DNA of 21,341 nt from an uncultured Porphyromonadaceae bacterium (GTDB lineage Bacteria; Bacteroidota; Bacteroidia; Bacteroidales; Muribaculaceae). This document shows positions 20,539 to 21,341 of this stretch, in pieces. Positions within the stretch are counted from its first letter, which is position 1; every line of letters starts with the position of its first letter. The notes under the pieces were generated by a model, which had not been told where the DNA came from, searched no databases, and saw nothing but the letters and a program-made list of their open reading frames with translations. The stretch is from positions 1-21,341 of the forward strand of contig URMA01000052.1 in assembly GCA_900548875.1 (NCBI GenBank). Direction: 5' to 3'. Position numbers and translations under genes: made by a program.

Positions 20539-21341
20539 ATGAAGAAATCAGTTTTAACCTTTGCTATGGGCTGTTGTTGTCTGTTTGCCATCGGACAGCA
20601 GCCTGTGTCGGTGGGCAGTGGCAGTTATGCCGAATATACGCCCCTGATTAAATCGAAGACCGATGAACATGGCGGCGATAAGAGCCGCATAATGGAAACC
20701 CGTGAAATCTATGTTTCCGACCGTATGAAGGGCGAGCCCATTCCTACCAACGACTGGTGGACGAATGTGCTTGTCGATCCCTATACAGGAAATCTGTGGT
20801 CGTATCCGCAGGTGGTGAAGGCGGAGTCGGGCGGCGTTTCGGTAGCCTATCCTAATCATTGGAGCGACGACGGTTGCGAAATGAAGTGGGACACGAAGTT
20901 GACGGTGAAAGGCCGGCGGTTCAACGCGCAGAAAGTACTGGCCGACGGATGGAGCGACTGGGGACTGCGTTTGCAGATGGTGGACGACGACAACAATATT
21001 TTTGTTACCCTCGCCCAAGGCATGCCGTTCACTTGGTTTGAGCCCGGAAATGTTCCCTTGAGCATTGTCGCCGACGGCGCTGAATTTTTCTCCCTGGAGG
21101 GCGACGCCTTGTCGCTTCCGTTTGAAGGCAGTTGCCTGGGCGTGAAAATCGGTAATGACCTTTATGGCGTGTATGTGCCGGAAAGTACAGTCTTTGACAT
21201 TGTCGACAATGAAGTGAACGTAACCTTTGCCGACGGGAAAACGCCTTTTCTGGTAGTGGCGTTGCTGCCTTCCGTAGAAGCGCTTGAGGCATACGCTCCC
21301 TATGCGCCTGTCGTTCCCCGCAATACGCGTGTCGACTGGAG
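20539..21341 (+). CDS. Probable GH81 endo-beta-1,3-glucanase, 5' part only
   Basis: The first 267 residues are present and the frame runs off the right edge. A signal peptide (MKKSVLTFAMGCCCLFAIGQ) precedes an N-terminal beta-sandwich with the GH81-like block PIPTNDWWTNVL, then LVDPYTGNLWSYPQVV, DGWSDWGLRLQM and AQGMPFTWF. GH81 enzymes cut internal beta-1,3 bonds in laminarin-like glucans. The catalytic domain with its Glu residues lies beyond the window, so activity cannot be judged. ATG at 20539 is the only start before the signal peptide and is four bases after the terminator T run. Codon use is more GC-rich than the preceding F5/8C gene, closer to lptD and sdaA. Confidence 0.7.
   Translation, partial: MKKSVLTFAMGCCCLFAIGQQPVSVGSGSYAEYTPLIKSKTDEHGGDKSRIMETREIYVSDRMKGEPIPTNDWWTNVLVDPYTGNLWSYPQVVKAESGGVSVAYPNHWSDDGCEMKWDTKLTVKGRRFNAQKVLADGWSDWGLRLQMVDDDNNIFVTLAQGMPFTWFEPGNVPLSIVADGAEFFSLEGDALSLPFEGSCLGVKIGNDLYGVYVPESTVFDIVDNEVNVTFADGKTPFLVVALLPSVEALEAYAPYAPVVPRNTRVDW

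Noticed and set aside
20554..21065. Minus-strand frames of up to about 150 codons opposite the GH81-like gene
   Set aside because: The plus strand has a start, signal peptide and recognisable blocks over the same interval, and the minus frames show no domain.
1..21341. CRISPR array, prophage, insertion sequence or toxin-antitoxin system
   Set aside because: No regularly spaced repeats, transposase, integrase, or small paired toxin-antitoxin genes are visible on either strand.

Overview
The window looks like a chromosomal segment of a Bacteroidales bacterium (Bacteroidota). Signs are: many promoters with a TAnnTTTG -7 box, few Shine-Dalgarno sequences, the order rplM-rpsI-rpsB-tsf, a one-step diaminopimelate dehydrogenase, a Bacteroidota-type LptD, a PCMD lipoprotein and a T9SS-like C-terminal tail. 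I cannot name the genus. Most of the window is ordinary housekeeping sequence.

Layout. Positions 1-300 hold a minus-strand tRNA-Gly(CCC) with its own promoter and terminator. Positions 305-2392 are the most accessory-looking part: an AT-rich exported alpha/beta-hydrolase with a C-terminal TPR-like region, flanked on both sides by the same two intergenic repeats (order A-B-gene-B-A). ddh follows (2436-3323). From 3445 to 10430 all genes are on the minus strand: a PepSY-like lipoprotein, a double GNAT acetyltransferase directly downstream of lptD, an HD-domain phosphohydrolase, and ilvE. sdaA (10584-11792, plus) converges on a minus-strand pair encoding a PCMD lipoprotein and an outer-membrane barrel (11885-13802). 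A small membrane PH-like gene (13921-14334) is divergent from that pair.

The ribosomal block rplM-rpsI-rpsB-tsf (14569-17432) has two structured leaders, one before rplM and one between rpsI and rpsB, which I read as candidate autoregulatory sites. A 0.9 kb gap after tsf contains four 27-bp REP-like palindromes arranged as two BIME-like units. The window ends with a secreted protein carrying three F5/8C (discoidin) domains and a T9SS-like tail, whose codon use resembles the ribosomal genes, followed by the 5' part of a probable GH81 endo-beta-1,3-glucanase. A terminator lies four bases before the start codon of that last gene.

No CRISPR array, phage, insertion sequence or defence system is visible. 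The best leads for something undescribed are the repeat-flanked hydrolase locus, the BIME-like repeats, the leader upstream of rpsB, and the F5/8C/GH81 pair.
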